Shown here piece after piece: positions 23,085 to 35,070 of a stretch of 64,000 nucleotides of DNA. The DNA is from Cordilura impudica. Taxonomy: Eukaryota; Arthropoda; Insecta; Diptera; Scathophagidae. The stretch is taken from the NCBI GenBank assembly GCA_963682025.1, contig OY821519.1, forward strand, positions 66,396,783-66,460,782, in the 5' to 3' direction. The notes beneath the pieces are model-generated. The model was not told the origin of the DNA. It saw only the letters and a program-made list of their open reading frames with translations, and did no database searches. The first letter of the stretch is position 1. The number at the start of each line of letters is the position of its first letter. The translations under genes were made by a program, and so were the position numbers.

Positions 23085-23745
23085 AGTAAAATACGTTCTC
23101 AGCCAATTCCTTCAGTCACTGTGCGTGACTGTGTGTGACTATGTTAAAATTAATGGCCACAACCAGTCTATGCACAAAGTTCCAGATCGATTGGATGAGG
23201 GGAGGTGAGGTTTTAATCTCTCCGTGACTGTACGTGACTATGCGTGACTGTGATTGACAATATCAAAGTTAATCTTTTTTCACAGCAAGTCTATCGACCA
23301 AGTTTCTGATCGATCGTATAATAGAAAATGGGTTCTAAATCACTCCGTGTCTCTGCGTGACTATGCGTGATTATGCGTGACTGTGCGACACTATGTCGAA
23401 GTTAATCTTTCTTTACTGCAAGTATATCGATCAAGTTTCAGATTGATTGGATGAGGGGAAATCCATTTTAAATCTTTCCGTGACTGTGCGTGACCATGCG
23501 TGACTGTGCGTGACTAAGTCATAATTAATCTTTTTTTCACAACCAAGTTTCAGATCGTTCGGATGAGGGGAAATTAGATTCAGATCACTCCGTGACAGTG
23601 CGTGTCTATGCGTGACTATACGTGACTAACCCAAAATTAATCTGTTGTCACAACAAGACTATGAGCCAAGTTTCAGATAAATTGGATGAGGGGGAATGGG
23701 GTTTAACCACGACAGACAGACATACCGACAGACAGACATAGAGTA
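23085..23745. repeat. Minisatellite, about 120-130-bp units (GTGACTGTGCGTGACTATGCG type)
   Basis: Five degenerate units. Each has a CTCCGTGACTGTGCGTGACT segment, an AAAGTTAATC.TTT segment, a CAAGTCTATCGACCAAGTTT segment and CGATTGGATGAGGGGAAAT. The array ends with a GACAGACAGACA tract at about 23709-23745. A three-unit relative is at 55470-55850 and ends with the same tract, so the arrays are probably the interior of one mobile repeat family. Confidence 0.85.
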
Positions 23746-23814
23746 TGAGTTAAAAAAAGAATTTAAAAATTAGTCACATCATTCAAATCGCTTCCTGAAA
23801 GATTCCAGGTAAAG

Positions 23815-24519
23815 AGAAACAAGTTTGGCAGAACAAACTCTGTCAACTGACATTACAACTCATTAGACAACGAAACAGGTATAGAGGTATATTGAAATTA
23901 TCTAACAATGCCTTAGGAAGATAATTTTTATCATCATATCTGAAACAGATGAATTTATTAATTAATACGATTGACGGAAATAACAATTGGAATATATTTG
24001 TCCAAAGGTTGCCACTAGGTAGCAAAAAGTTTTGGAAGTTAGAGAGAATAAATCAGTTGTTGGGAGTTTGTTAATACATGACGCTGAATTTAATAAAAAT
24101 GAAATCAAAGCCAACGTTATGACAGATGTTTGAGAAAGCTGTCGAATGGTATTGAGTGTTACATATGGAATGGTTTGACGCACAATAAATTAACGAAAAT
24201 GTGAATAATGAGTTAACTACTGGTGAAGAGGTTAGATATCTTGGCAATATACAAAGAACTTCTAAAACACCAAGTATTGGTAGGATAAAACTTATAATTC
24301 TTAAAAAATGTTTAATTTATTTGTAAGCACTTTAAAGGCCTGTCAAAAAATCGAGTTTTATGAAAAAGGAGTATCATGTAAAAAGCATATGTTATGAAAT
24401 TGACAGTCTGTAGTATTTTATTTTCCAAGTCCGATGGTTTTAGAAACATTTCTATAAACATGCCATTTTTACCGGACCAGAGTTGTTTTTTGGTAATATT
24501 AAAAAAAAAGTTAACAAAA
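23815..24519 (+). pseudogene. Jockey-type ORF2 linker region
   Basis: The plus strand shows LTLQLIRQRNRYR (about 23850-23890), then NNNWNIFVQRLPLGSKKFWK (about 23970-24036), in slightly shifting frames. Both are characteristic of the segment between endonuclease and reverse transcriptase in Jockey-clade elements. The sequence continues to a weak S.TPSI..IK.II box near 24270-24300 before the first INE-1-like insertion. Stops and shifts throughout. Confidence 0.6.
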
Positions 24520-25180
24520 ACAAGAAAGAAATCTTTAGTCGGTCTAGGCCGACTATACGATACCTTATACCATGGTTTAGAGTCCCTATCTCTGCGGTCC
24601 AACTAACTGGATATAGAAAATAAGCATAAACCAAATTAATTTTTTTGGCTGCAGATATGAAAAAGTTTATATCGGGTGCTATATTTATATGGGGACTAGG
24701 TCAACAAATGGACCGTTCCTGAACGTATTTGGTAAAGTCACTTATATTTTGAAAAATATATACAAACCAAATTTTAAAAAATCTGTGCAATATTTCTGTT
24801 CTTTGATAGCTACAAATGAAGATCGGAAAGCAGCTCTATATGGGGCCTGTGACCAAGAATTGTCATATAGGGATTATTTTTGAACTACTGATTAATGAAT
24901 ATAATAAACACATAAAAACCCAATCTATATGTTGATTTGGATCTTATGGCAATTTATGTCAATTTCATAGGGGCCATTTATGTGGAGACTACGTGTGCCC
25001 ATGAACCGAATTTCACCAATTTCAATAGCGTTCATCCTATGACCGATAAAAGGTCATATACCAAATTTCGTCAAAATAAATTCATATTTGCGATCTGTAA
25101 TTTGATTACAAGGTTTACATGGACACACACGTGGACGGACAGACGGACATTGCTAAATACACTCAGAAGGTGATTCTGTA
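24520..25180 (+). mobile_element. INE-1/DINE-1-like element, 3'-truncated (unit 1 of a tandem duplication)
   Basis: Starts ACAAGAAAGAAATC then TCGGTCTAGGCCGA, and continues to a short GGAC tract and 'ctcagaaggtgattctgta'. There it joins Jockey RT sequence instead of the normal 3' hairpin. The identical junction recurs at about 26870, so 24520-25370 and the next unit are tandem duplicates. Confidence 0.75.
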
Positions 25181-25370
25181 GAAATAATGTCGGGTCGACT
25201 TTATGAGAGTCGGATGAATTTCATCGCATTTTTATTTCGAAAAATTTTACGACTGAGTGGTATTGTGTAAATGGATCATAAGTAATTTCTTTAATTGGAA
25301 GAATTATATACTTTCCTAATCAAATTAAAAAGGCGAAGGTAATGAAAATACTGAAACAAACAAAAAAGAA
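25181..25370 (+). pseudogene. Jockey-type reverse transcriptase start (duplicated piece 1)
   Basis: Contains a YFPNQIKKAKVMKI segment (about 25310-25350), which corresponds to the conserved 'FP..WK.A.V..I.K' box just upstream of the RT finger motif. The same piece recurs at 26870-27070, where the RT continues. Confidence 0.55.
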
Positions 25371-26869
25371 ACAGGTAAGAAAATTATAGTCGGTCTAGAC
25401 CGACTATACGATACCCTAAACCATGGCTTAGAAACCCTATCTCTTTGGTCCAACTAACTGGATATAGAAAATAAGCAAAAACCAAATTTGAGTGGCATTG
25501 TTATTAATTTTTTTGGCTGCAGATATGAAAAAGTTCATATCAAGTGCTATATTTATATGTGGACTAGGTCAAAAAATGGGCGGATCCTGACTATATTTGG
25601 TAAAGTCAATTATATTTTGAAAAAAAAAATACACAAACCGAATTTGAGAAAAATCTGTGCAACATTTTTAGTTTTTATACCCTATAACACTATGTGGTTT
25701 GGGTATAATGACTTTGTGCTGCTGTTTGTAACTACCAAAAATATTTGACCAAGACCCATCTTTTATTATACCGATCGACTCAGAATCACTTTCTGAGTCG
25801 ATTTAGCGATGTCCGTCCGTCCGTCCGTCCGTCTGCGTGTCCATGTAAAGTTTGTAATCAAACTACAGGTCGCAAATAAGAATATATTTTGATGAAATTT
25901 GGTATATAAACTTTCATCGGCCATAGGATGAACGCTGTTGAAATTGGTGAAATTCGGTCCATGTTCAGTCCTAGCCCCCATACAAATGACCCCTATAAAA
26001 CCGACATGAAGTGCCATAAGATCCAAATTATAATATAGATCTCAGCCAAATTAGGTTTGTATGTGTTATTATATCTATTAATCAGTAGTCCAAAAATAAT
26101 CCCTATAGGCCAATTCTTAGTCATAGGTCCCATATAAGCTGATTTCCGGTCTTCACTTAAATCTATAAAAAAAACAAAAATATTGCACAGATTTTTCTCA
26201 AATTTGGTTTGTTTATATATTTTCAAAATGTAAGTGACCAAATATGGTCAAGATCGGTCCATTTTTCGACCTAGTCCCCATATAAATATAGTACCCGATA
26301 TGAACTTTTTCATATTTGCAGCAAAAAATTTAATAACAATGCCACTTAAACTTGGTTTATGCTTATTTTCTATATCGAATTAGTTGGACCCAAAGATAGG
26401 GTCTCTAACCCATGGTATAGGTTATCATATGGTCGGTCTAGACCGACTATAATTTTCTTACTTGTTTTTTGATAGATTTAAGTGAAGATCGGGAAGCAGC
26501 TCTATAAGGGGCCTATGAATAAGAATTGTCCAATAGCAATTATTTTTGGATTACTGATTAATGGATACAATAAACACATACAAACCCAATTTTACTAAGA
26601 TCTATATGATAATTTGGATCTTATGGCAATTTATGTCAATTTCATAGGGTTCATTTGTATGGGGAATAGGTCTGACCATGAACCGAATTTCACCAATTTC
26701 AATAGCGTTCATCCTATGACCGACAAAAGGTCATATACCAAATTTCGTCAAAAAATATTAATATTTGCGATATTTAGTTTGATTACAAGGTTTACATGGA
26801 TCCACACGTGGACGGCCAGACGAAGAGACAGACGGACGGACGGACATTGCTAAATCTACTCAGAAGGTG
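25371..26869 (+). mobile_element. INE-1/DINE-1-like element, interrupted (unit 2 of the tandem duplication)
   Basis: 5' part at 25371-25671 (ACAGGTAAGAAAATTATAG, palindrome, body) and 3' part at 26465-26869 (TTTTTTGATAGATTTAAG onwards). A reverse copy of the same family is inserted between. It ends at the same truncated 3' junction as unit 1. Confidence 0.8.
25676..26464 (-). mobile_element. INE-1/DINE-1-like element, full length, nested in another copy
   Basis: A complete 789-bp reverse copy: TATACCCTATAACACTATGTG to TTTTCTTACTTG, with a CCGT tract at about 25813-25832. It lies exactly in the T-run of the host copy's ATTTTTGTTTTTTGATAG site. Five T remain before it and six T after it, which shows the ends and the T-rich target preference of the family. 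Confidence 0.85.
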
Positions 26870-27990
26870 ATTCTGTAGAAATAATGTCGGTTCCACTTTA
26901 TGACACTCCGATGAATTTCATCGCATTTTTATTTCGAAAAATCTTACGCCTGAGTGATATTGTGTAAATGGGTCCTAAGTTATTTCTTTAATTGGTGCCT
27001 AAGAATTAGATACTTTCCTAAGCAAATTAAAAAGGCTAAGGTAATGAAAATACTGAAACAAGCAAAGGAAAAAAAATGACCTAAAGCTACCGGCCTATTA
27101 GTTTGCTGAATTGATTAGACAAAATTTTCGAAAAAATTATTTTGAACAGACTAAACGGATACACAGATATAAGAAAAATCTATGTTAGTCCGATATGTAT
27201 AAACATCTACACCTCTTCCAATTGTGTTTCAGAAAGTATCAAATTTATTTCAGAAAACATCAAATGTATTTCAGAAGGTATCACATATATTTCAGAAAAC
27301 ATCAAATGTATCTATTGAAATTCAGAATTAAAAAGTAGTTTAACCTACAATACCGAAAAGTTATTATTATTTCTACCTAAAAAGCAAATAATCAAGCTGC
27401 AGCACTTTAATCAGATGACACCGCTATTATTTTGATAGTAGCGAATATGAAAAAATACTAATTCATGCTGATAAATACTTGAACAAATGGAAAATAAAAA
27501 TAAATCGAGAGAAAACATAGGCAACAGGTCACCAAAACGTCTTCCACAAACAATCCTCGATATTCAAGGATTTCAGATTCCAATACAGGATACCATCAAA
27601 TATTTTTGATTAATTTTTGATAAGAATCTATCGTTGAAACGCCGTGTTCTTCAAGCCTATGGTAGAGCTTTAACATGCGGAAAAGCCACTTAGCCGAAAG
27701 GCGTAGCTTAATAGAAAAAACAAGCTTTTAATTTACAAATTCACGTACGGCAATAAGCTGTGTTCGACAAAATGTGCATAAACTTACTTTAAGATGCTTC
27801 AGGTTATTTATAATAAAAGCTTAAAAGTAATTTTTAATCTTCCTATGCGATCTTCTACTTAGCTACTATAAAGCAATTTTAAACAGAAACGGGTCTTCAA
27901 ATTTCGACCTAACAAGGAATTTGTAAATTTAATTAAAGAAAAGAAAAAGAAAAGTTTAGCTACAAAATTTCTTAGATATCTCAAAAGTTT
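26870..27990 (+). pseudogene. Jockey-clade reverse transcriptase and C-terminal region, decayed
   Basis: After the repeated FP.QIKKAKVMKI piece comes YRPISLLN.LDKIFEKIIL (about 27088-27146), the classic RT finger motif of Jockey elements. Further on is a WKIKIN..K box (about 27493), PQ.ILDIQGFQIP..DT.KYF (about 27550-27606), then RRVLQAYGRALT (about 27640-27670), and pieces of the C-terminal VIYNKSLKVIFNLPMR region (about 27806-27850). The palm segment carrying the catalytic Asp pair is replaced by a repetitive stretch (ATTTCAGAAAACATCAAATG-type, about 27230-27330). Many stops; inactive. Confidence 0.65.
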
Positions 27991-28029
27991 TTTCACTATG
28001 TTTTTCCTTTAAAAAAACAGACTTTATTT

Positions 28030-29380
28030 GGTTCTATACGAAAAACTGGACCCGTACAATATTGATATAATTTATCCTTTAGAAACGCGTTCACACCAAC
28101 AAGTGTTTATAAACAAAACTCCTCTATTGACTTCTTTCTGACTAATGACCAGCTTGTATTTTCCTCAGCTGAAGTGATAAATTATCTCACCTCCAACGAT
28201 TTACCTGTGAAAATCTCTCTAAATGGTACTTATAACACATCAAATTTCCTCAACTATAAATTCGATGACGTCAATTGGGGTAAGTAAGCCAGGTTCATCA
28301 TTAAACACCTAAGATTGCCTATATTCAGTATTTGAAATATCACTTTGATCACATTCATAAAAATCTTGAGAATATTTTAAATGATGATATCACTATTAGT
28401 GTAACAAAAAGTCATATAACTGTACAAGCCAAATCTCTGCCTGATTGTATTAAAAACATGATACAACAGTGAAATTGTATTCGTCGAAATTGGCAAAGCT
28501 ATAATGCCCTTATCGATTATTCCCAGCTAATTGAAATTAATGTAATAATTCATGAGGAAAACATGTCCTTCAGAAATAAATCCTGGTATAATTTACTATC
28601 TTCATTAGAGAAATGTTCCCTTCCTTTCTGGTATCTAACAATGGTGCGAAGAAAAACGCTAAATAATATGCCCGCCTTAAAGTGGAACTCTTCCCTGTAT
28701 TCTACTAACCAGGAATAGTGCGAAATCTTAGCACACACCTTTGACTCGAATAATTTGACTCGAATCATTATGTAACGCAACCACGTCTTCCCTAAGGAGT
28801 CACTTCATTTATTAAGTTTAGATGCAGCAGATGTGCATTAATTATAATCCTCCCACATAGCTCTAATATAATAAAAAAATTTAAAAAGAGAAAATCACCT
28901 GATATCAATGGCATTAACAACAGTTGTCTTAAAGCTTTCCTAACTAAGCTATTACATATTTAAAAATTTTATTTAATTCCCGTCTAAAGTTTATTTACTG
29001 TCCCCAAATATTCGAGGAATCTCAAGTAATTTCAATTAAAAAAAAAAAACTGGTAAGCAACCAGATTCACCATCTTCATATCGTTCAATAAACCTATTGT
29101 CTAGTGTCATTAAAGTTTTGGAAAAGGTCATTAAAGATAAATTAACAGATTTCATAGAGAACAATAATATAATTCCAGCGCTAATAAGAATAAGAAATTT
29201 GATGTTGTTTCTGGACCAGATTTTATTATTGTTGATTGTTTTTATTTTCAGCACAATTGAAAAACCATCAATTCGCTTTTTCTCCTACGTGTTTCGGATG
29301 ATATCCTTCCATCTTCAGGGAGCCTTTTTATTTAAAAGCACATTTAACATTAAAAAAAAACATGCAAAAGAAAAATGACA
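28030..29380 (+). pseudogene. Second decayed Jockey-clade element (endonuclease end, linker, RT start)
   Basis: The plus strand reads SIDFFLTNDQLVFSSAEVIN and NDLPVKISLNGT (about 28115-28230). These are the C-terminal part of an AP-endonuclease domain; the family's S.ID.F and SDH boxes are degraded to SIDFF and SNDLP. It continues NTSNFLNYKFDDVNW, a linker with many stops, a DINGINN piece (about 28895) and YRSINLLSSVIKVLEKVIKD (about 29079-29137), the start of the RT. The sequence ends after the RT finger. It is adjacent to, but distinct from, the previous element because it restarts at the endonuclease. Confidence 0.65.
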
Positions 29381-29454
29381 CCGAGAATAGTTTAAAAAAA
29401 TGACGCATTAATTTGTTTCATACAAAAATTTGTGTTGAAAAATTTTTATTTGTA

Positions 29455-29572
29455 ACTAGTTTTTATGCTTATTTTCTATATATAACTAGTTGGACCTAAG
29501 AAATAGTGTCTCTAAACGCACGATATAGGATATCGTACAGTCGGTCTAGACCAACTATAATTTTCTTACTTG
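29455..29572 (-). mobile_element. INE-1/DINE-1-like fragment (5' end only)
   Basis: Only the last 118 bp of a reverse copy remain (TTATTTTCTATATATAACTAG to TTTTCTTACTTG, including the CGGTCTAGACC palindrome). They directly abut the start of the next copy. Confidence 0.75.
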
Positions 29573-29573
29573 T

Positions 29574-31914
29574 TATACACTATGTGACCATGTGTATACA
29601 CTATAGACCCATCTTTTATTATACCGATCGACTCAGAATCACTTTCTTAGAATCACACTCGATTAAGCGATGTCCGTCCGTCCGTCTGTGTCCATTAGGT
29701 TGGCCCTTAATTAAAAAAAAGTGTTCAAACTCAGATTTTGCACAATTTTCGTTCTATGGTTTAATTTTTCCGACAAGTTGTTACATAATTCGGGATCAGT
29801 ACTAAATTATCCTTTCAAAAAGCTACAAAACTTTAACATCGAATAAAACATCGCCAAGAAATAGCAAATGCCCCAGACCGCTTTTGTGCTAAAAAAAAGA
29901 AATAGCTCATGAAATTTGATGGTATTTTTTTCAACTTTGAGAAATTTGTTAAAGCCATAATTTATTTTCGGTCTCTATACTTATAAAGACTCAGATGTGA
30001 AGTATTGTTTCATATTGTATTTAGAAAAATATAGATAGTTTTTATACATAAAATAATTTTATAACAAAATTGGTTAAAAGTTGTTTTAATTTATATTCGC
30101 GAGTAATAAGCAGATAATTGAACCAAATGTATGTATATCACAATAGATTATTTTGATCCCAGGAGCACTGATTCTAAATAGATAAATTCTAAATAGTGGT
30201 TTCATCGAGTTTAATAGAAAAACTCGTTTTCGCTTATTTTTATTGAAAAATATCTTAAAATTCAAAGCTGGCCTTGGCAAATAATGGGTTAACGTTCTCG
30301 GATTTATCCCAAAATTTTAGGAGCTGAAGTTCGTCACATTTGGTTATCATATTTTAGGCATCGCATCTAAAAATTCGACAGCACTTCCAAAATATTAGAA
30401 TTTTTTGAATAAATTGCCTTTTATTAGCTTGGGGTCATATGTGACCCCAATTACAAAAGGGTTAATGGGGTTAAATTATTTTTTTCCGAAACCCTAGGCT
30501 ATTAAGATAAAATATAGCATTTAAAAAAATTATGAATTTTTGATACAAAGTATTTAGAAAGAGTACATTTTCAGAATATCTTACTAAAATCCCATATATA
30601 TCGAAATCCGCAAAAATTGAATCATTGTCAAAAAATTTCAGGCACAGGGATTTACTCAAAAATTCACACACTTAATCTGTGACACGTGTTTAACAAAACC
30701 CTAAAGTTTCAGGTCCAGGTTTTGAAATTTTGTTAAAGAAAATTTTTTAAAACTTAAAAAAGGAGTTTTCAAAATTTTATCAAAAAAAATGTCCCATTTC
30801 CGGTCTCAATGCGCAATAGGTTAACAACGTGGTAATAAAACAATACTTCACACCTGAGTCCTTATAAGTATATAGACTGAAAAGAAATTATGGCTTTAAC
30901 CAATTTCTCAAAGTTGAAAAAAATGCCATCAAATTCCATGAGCTAAGTTTTTTTTTAGCACAAAAGCGGTCTGGGGCATTTGCTATTTCTTGGCTATGTT
31001 TTATTCGATTTGAAAGTTTTGTGTCTTTTTAAAAGGATAATTTAATACTGATCCCGAATTATATAACAACTTGTCGGAAAAATTAAACCGTAGAACGAAA
31101 TTTTCTTGAAATCTGAAAATTCATATTTTCCCCATATAAACACCCTTGAAATTTTCAATAGCGTTGAGGCACGACTAAATGTTTTTTGATGTGCCCGAAA
31201 CTTTGTATTTCTCAGTTTTTTTGCTATTCGCATATTTCTAGGGGGTTGGACCGAGAGTTTGAACACTTTTTTTTCGCTCCTCATAATGAAGGGCCACCCT
31301 AGTGCCCATGTAAACCTTGGAATCAAACGACAGGTCGCAAATATGAATATATTTTTATGAAATTTGGTAAATAAGCTTTTATCCGCCATAGAATCAACTC
31401 TGTTGAAAGCGGTGAAATTCGGTCCATGCTGAGACCTATTCCCCATACAAATGGCCCCAATGAAATCGACTTGAATTTCCATAAGATACAAATTATGATA
31501 TAGATCTCAGTAAAATTGGGTTTGTATGTATTTATTATATCCGCTAATCAGTAGCCCAAAAATAATCCCAATAGGACAATTCTTAGTCATAGGCCCCATA
31601 TAGAGCTGCTTCCCGATCTTCACTTAAATCTATCAAAAAACAAAAATATTGCACAGATTTTTCTCAAATTTGGTTTATATATATTTTTTCAAACTGACTT
31701 TTACAAATATGGTCACGATCGGTCCATGTTTCGAGCTAGGACCCATATGAATATAGCATCCGATATGAACTTTTTCATATCTACAGCCAAAAAAATTAAT
31801 AATAATGCCACTCAAATTTGGTTAATGCTTATTTTCTATATCGACTTAGTTGGACCGAAGAGATAGGGTCTCTAAACCATGGTTTAGGATATCGTATAGT
31901 CGGTCTATACTTGT
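29574..31914 (-). mobile_element. INE-1/DINE-1-like element interrupted by the palindromic composite
   Basis: 3' end side at 29574-29695 and body at 31302-31914. The break lies between '..GTCTGTGTCCAT' and '..CCCATGTAAACC'. Complete copies read the two parts as continuous GTCTGTGTGTCCATGTAAA. Removing the 1,606-bp insertion and one 8-bp repeat restores a copy of about 727 bp. Confidence 0.8.
29696..31301. mobile_element. Palindromic composite element, copy 2 (left arm deleted)
   Basis: Starts TAGGTTGGCCCTTAATT and ends AAGGGCCACCCTA, with 8-bp direct repeats GTGTCCAT (29688-29695) and GTGCCCAT (31302-31309), one mismatch. The left arm keeps only the outer layer (to about 30020) before jumping to the innermost region. 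The right arm retains all layers (CCAAGGCCAGC-type, CAAAAGGGTTAA at about 30450, GCGCAATAGGTTAA at about 30810). A long minus-strand frame at 31042-31491 spans arm and INE-1-like DNA and is not a gene. Confidence 0.8.
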
Positions 31915-33775
31915 TTTATAACTAAAAGGCTAAATATCGGCTAAAAAAGCAGCGTAAATCCGACCACAGGGGGATGTGTAAACATCTATTTATACATCAA
32001 TTAAAATCAAAGAGGAAGCGTCATCTCTGTATCACTTATAGGAAACAACTGCTGGGGCTCAGCTAATATAAAAGTATTTATTCTTATTTTGAATTTCACC
32101 TGGCTGTTATAGTTGGCGTTGTTGAATTAGCAGAAATAATTTTAATATTAGTAATAGCGTTATGCTTGTGGGGTTATTATATTATATGATATACGTTTAT
32201 ATTGTGATATTTATAACGTTGTTATAGCAGAGGTTGTTAAATTAGCTGAAATAATTATATATCATAATCTTTTCACCAATACACCCTTACCTCACACCGT
32301 TTCTGTCTTACTTCTTGCTTCTTAAGCTGTTTTTGTGATTGTATTGTGAAACAGGTTTTTACCCCCCTGAGCGTATAGATGCTTGCATATCAGAAATGAT
32401 TTTACATTAGTCAGAGTTATAGAACAAAAAAAAAATATCTTACCGTGCTGTACGGAATTGGCTTGTCTGTATATCAATGGTTCTAAAAAATGCCTATTCA
32501 TTGAAATATTTCAACATGATATCCAAGCATTACTAAAATAATCCATTTTTGATGATCCAAATTTTTATTATATGTGGATCCCAAGAATTCTTTGTTATTG
32601 TTTCTATGGCTGAATTTGTGAGATTTCATTTAAATATCGTTGCAATCAATATAAGTTTCAGTCTTAAGTGATCCATACTTAAATTAGTCTTTTCATTAAA
32701 CAACTTTCATTTCTTGAAAACAAAAAATTACTAATAAAAGAAAAACTAATTCAACATTTCTAATTGTAATAAAAACGGCAATTCAAAAACATCTTTAAAC
32801 TTTTTTAATTACATTTCTTTAGCATTAAATAAACAGAGGCTGAAACAACAGTGATAGTAACTGCAATTAAAACAAAAAAACAAACAATAATATACAAAAA
32901 GTTTCTAAAAAATACTGTAAATAGTTTTGAACAAAGAAAAGATTGACAAAAGTTGAAGTTGACTAATTGTTAAAACAATACAAAATACAAAAACTACTTG
33001 CTACAGTTTCAGCAAAGCACTTGTACCGCGAATTTGAAAATAAAGTTTTACGCTTTGATAATTATTCATTTTATTACTTTTGTTATTTATTTTCTCTCTT
33101 ATATTTAACATTTTCTTAAAGGATTTAGTTTAGCTATAGCAACTAAGTGAACTCGTTAACAGAAAACTAAAACACAGAAGAAAATTGTAGTCTGGGTGGG
33201 TCGACTATACGTTGCATTACTTATGATTTTTTCATAAAGTTTTCAAATCCAAGATCACCAGCAAATTAGGAGCCCTACGCTCCTTATAGGAATGACGGGA
33301 ACATGTATATAGATTCCCCCATTTTAAACAATTATCAAGAGTATAGCTTTTATATAAATATTACTTCTGGGTGGGACACATATTTTCCGCGTTAATCAGT
33401 GCAAAAATCTTTCAAAAGAAGTTTATTTCTTTAAAGATAAATAACAGATAAAATAACATGCAATTGCGATTAATAAAATAATGCAAACAATAGTGGAATG
33501 TTTTTTTTAATTAGTTTTAGATGCGTTAATGGAAAAAGAGAATTCAATACTTTCAAAAATATATTTCGATTTATTGGGCTAGAACGGGACAACTTTTAAA
33601 AAATTAAATTTTATTTAGCAAAACTAACTAATTTGCTTATTATTTGAAAAATTCTGGAAACCCCGCAAACCTATTCATATATCTGAGGAAATCACCGTCA
33701 CGCCCTAAATAACTAACCTAGTCACTTTGTTTTTACATAATATAGTTTACTAACATCCTGATTGAATTGCAGGTT

Positions 33776-33807
<32 letters not shown>

Positions 33808-33867
33808 AAAATCGGTCCAATGGATCACGAGATATGAATGAAAATGTGAAAAAAAACTTATGAAAAA
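31915..33867. other. Unassigned AT-rich DNA
   Basis: About 1.95 kb. No coding signal. Around 33175-33230, GAAGAAAATTGTAGTCTGGG then GGTCGACTATACG resembles the 5' end of the INE-1-like family and may be a diverged relative. A 29-nt A-run lies at 33778-33806. Confidence 0.5.
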
Positions 33868-35070
33868 ACAAGTCAGAAAATTTTATTCGTTCTAGACCGA
33901 CCACACGATACCATACACAATGAGTTTAGAGACCATATCTCTTAGATAGAACAAATTATATATAGAAAATAAGCATAAACTAAATATGAGTAGCATTGTT
34001 ATTCATTTCTTTGCCTTCGAAGATGAAAAATTTAATATCGAATGCTATATATACATTTGGGTGGCCCTTCGTTATATGGAGGGAAATAAAAGTGCTCAAA
34101 CTGTCGGTCTCACCCCCCAAGAAATATGCGATTAGCAAAAAAACTGAGAAATAAAAAGTTTTGGACCAATCAAAAAACGTTTAGACGTGGCTCAACGCGA
34201 TTGAAAATTTCAAGTGTGTTTATATGGGGAAAATATGCCTTTTTTTCAGATTTTACGAAAATTTCGTTCTATAGTTTAGCTTTTCCGACAAGATGTTAAA
34301 TATTTCGGGATCAGTATTAAATTATCCTTTCAAAAGGCTATAAAACTTCAAAATCGAATAAAATCTCGCGAAGAAATAGCAAATGCCCCAGACCACGTTT
34401 GTGTCAAAAAAAACTAGGTCATGAAATTTGATGGCATTTTTTTCAACATTGGGAAATTGATTAAAGCCATCATTCTTTTTTGGTCTCTATAATTATAGGT
34501 ACTCAGAGATGAAGTATTGTTTTATTACCACGTTGTAAACCTATTGCGCATTGAGACCGAAAATTGGAAATTTTTTTGATAAAATTTTTAAAACTCCTTT
34601 TTGAAGTTTGAAAAAAATTTCTTAAACAAAATTTAAAAAACTGAATCTGTCACTTCAGGGTTTTATTAAATACAGGTTGCAGATTGACTGTGTGAATTTT
34701 TCAGTAAATCCCTCTACCAGAATTTTTTTTGACAAGGTTTTTATTTTTGCGGATTTCGAGAAAAATTGGATTTTTGTGAAATATTCTGTAAATGTACTCT
34801 TTCCAAATACTTTGTATCAAAAATTCACCACTTTTCTACTTTTAAATGTAATATTTTATCTTAATAGCCTAGGGTTTCGGAAAAATATAATATGACTCCA
34901 TTAACCCTTTTGGGATTGGGGTCACATATGACCCCAACCTAATAAAAGACAATTTATTCAAAAAATTCAAATATTTTGTAAGTGCTGTCCAATTTTTAAA
35001 TGCGACGCTTAAAATATTAACCAAATGTGTAGAAGTTTCGTTCCAAAAATTTGGGATAAATTCGAGAACG

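Larger units (their letters stand above)
23815..27990 (+). mobile_element. Decayed Jockey-clade non-LTR retrotransposon, interrupted by INE-1-like copies
   Basis: Pieces occur in the order expected for ORF2 of a Jockey-type element: linker (23815-24519), start of the reverse transcriptase (25181-25370 and a second version at 26870-27070), then the rest of the RT and C-terminal part (27070-27990). INE-1-like copies occupy 24520-25180 and 25371-26869. The endonuclease lies outside or is lost, and no 3' tail is evident. Confidence 0.65.

Noticed and set aside
23709..23745. CRISPR-like array (regular repeats)
   Set aside because: Eukaryotic minisatellite; no spacers of uniform length, no cas genes, repeats are contiguous.
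31042..31491. 149-codon minus-strand frame
   Set aside because: Runs across an arm of a palindromic composite into INE-1-like DNA; other copies of both repeats have stops in the same frame.
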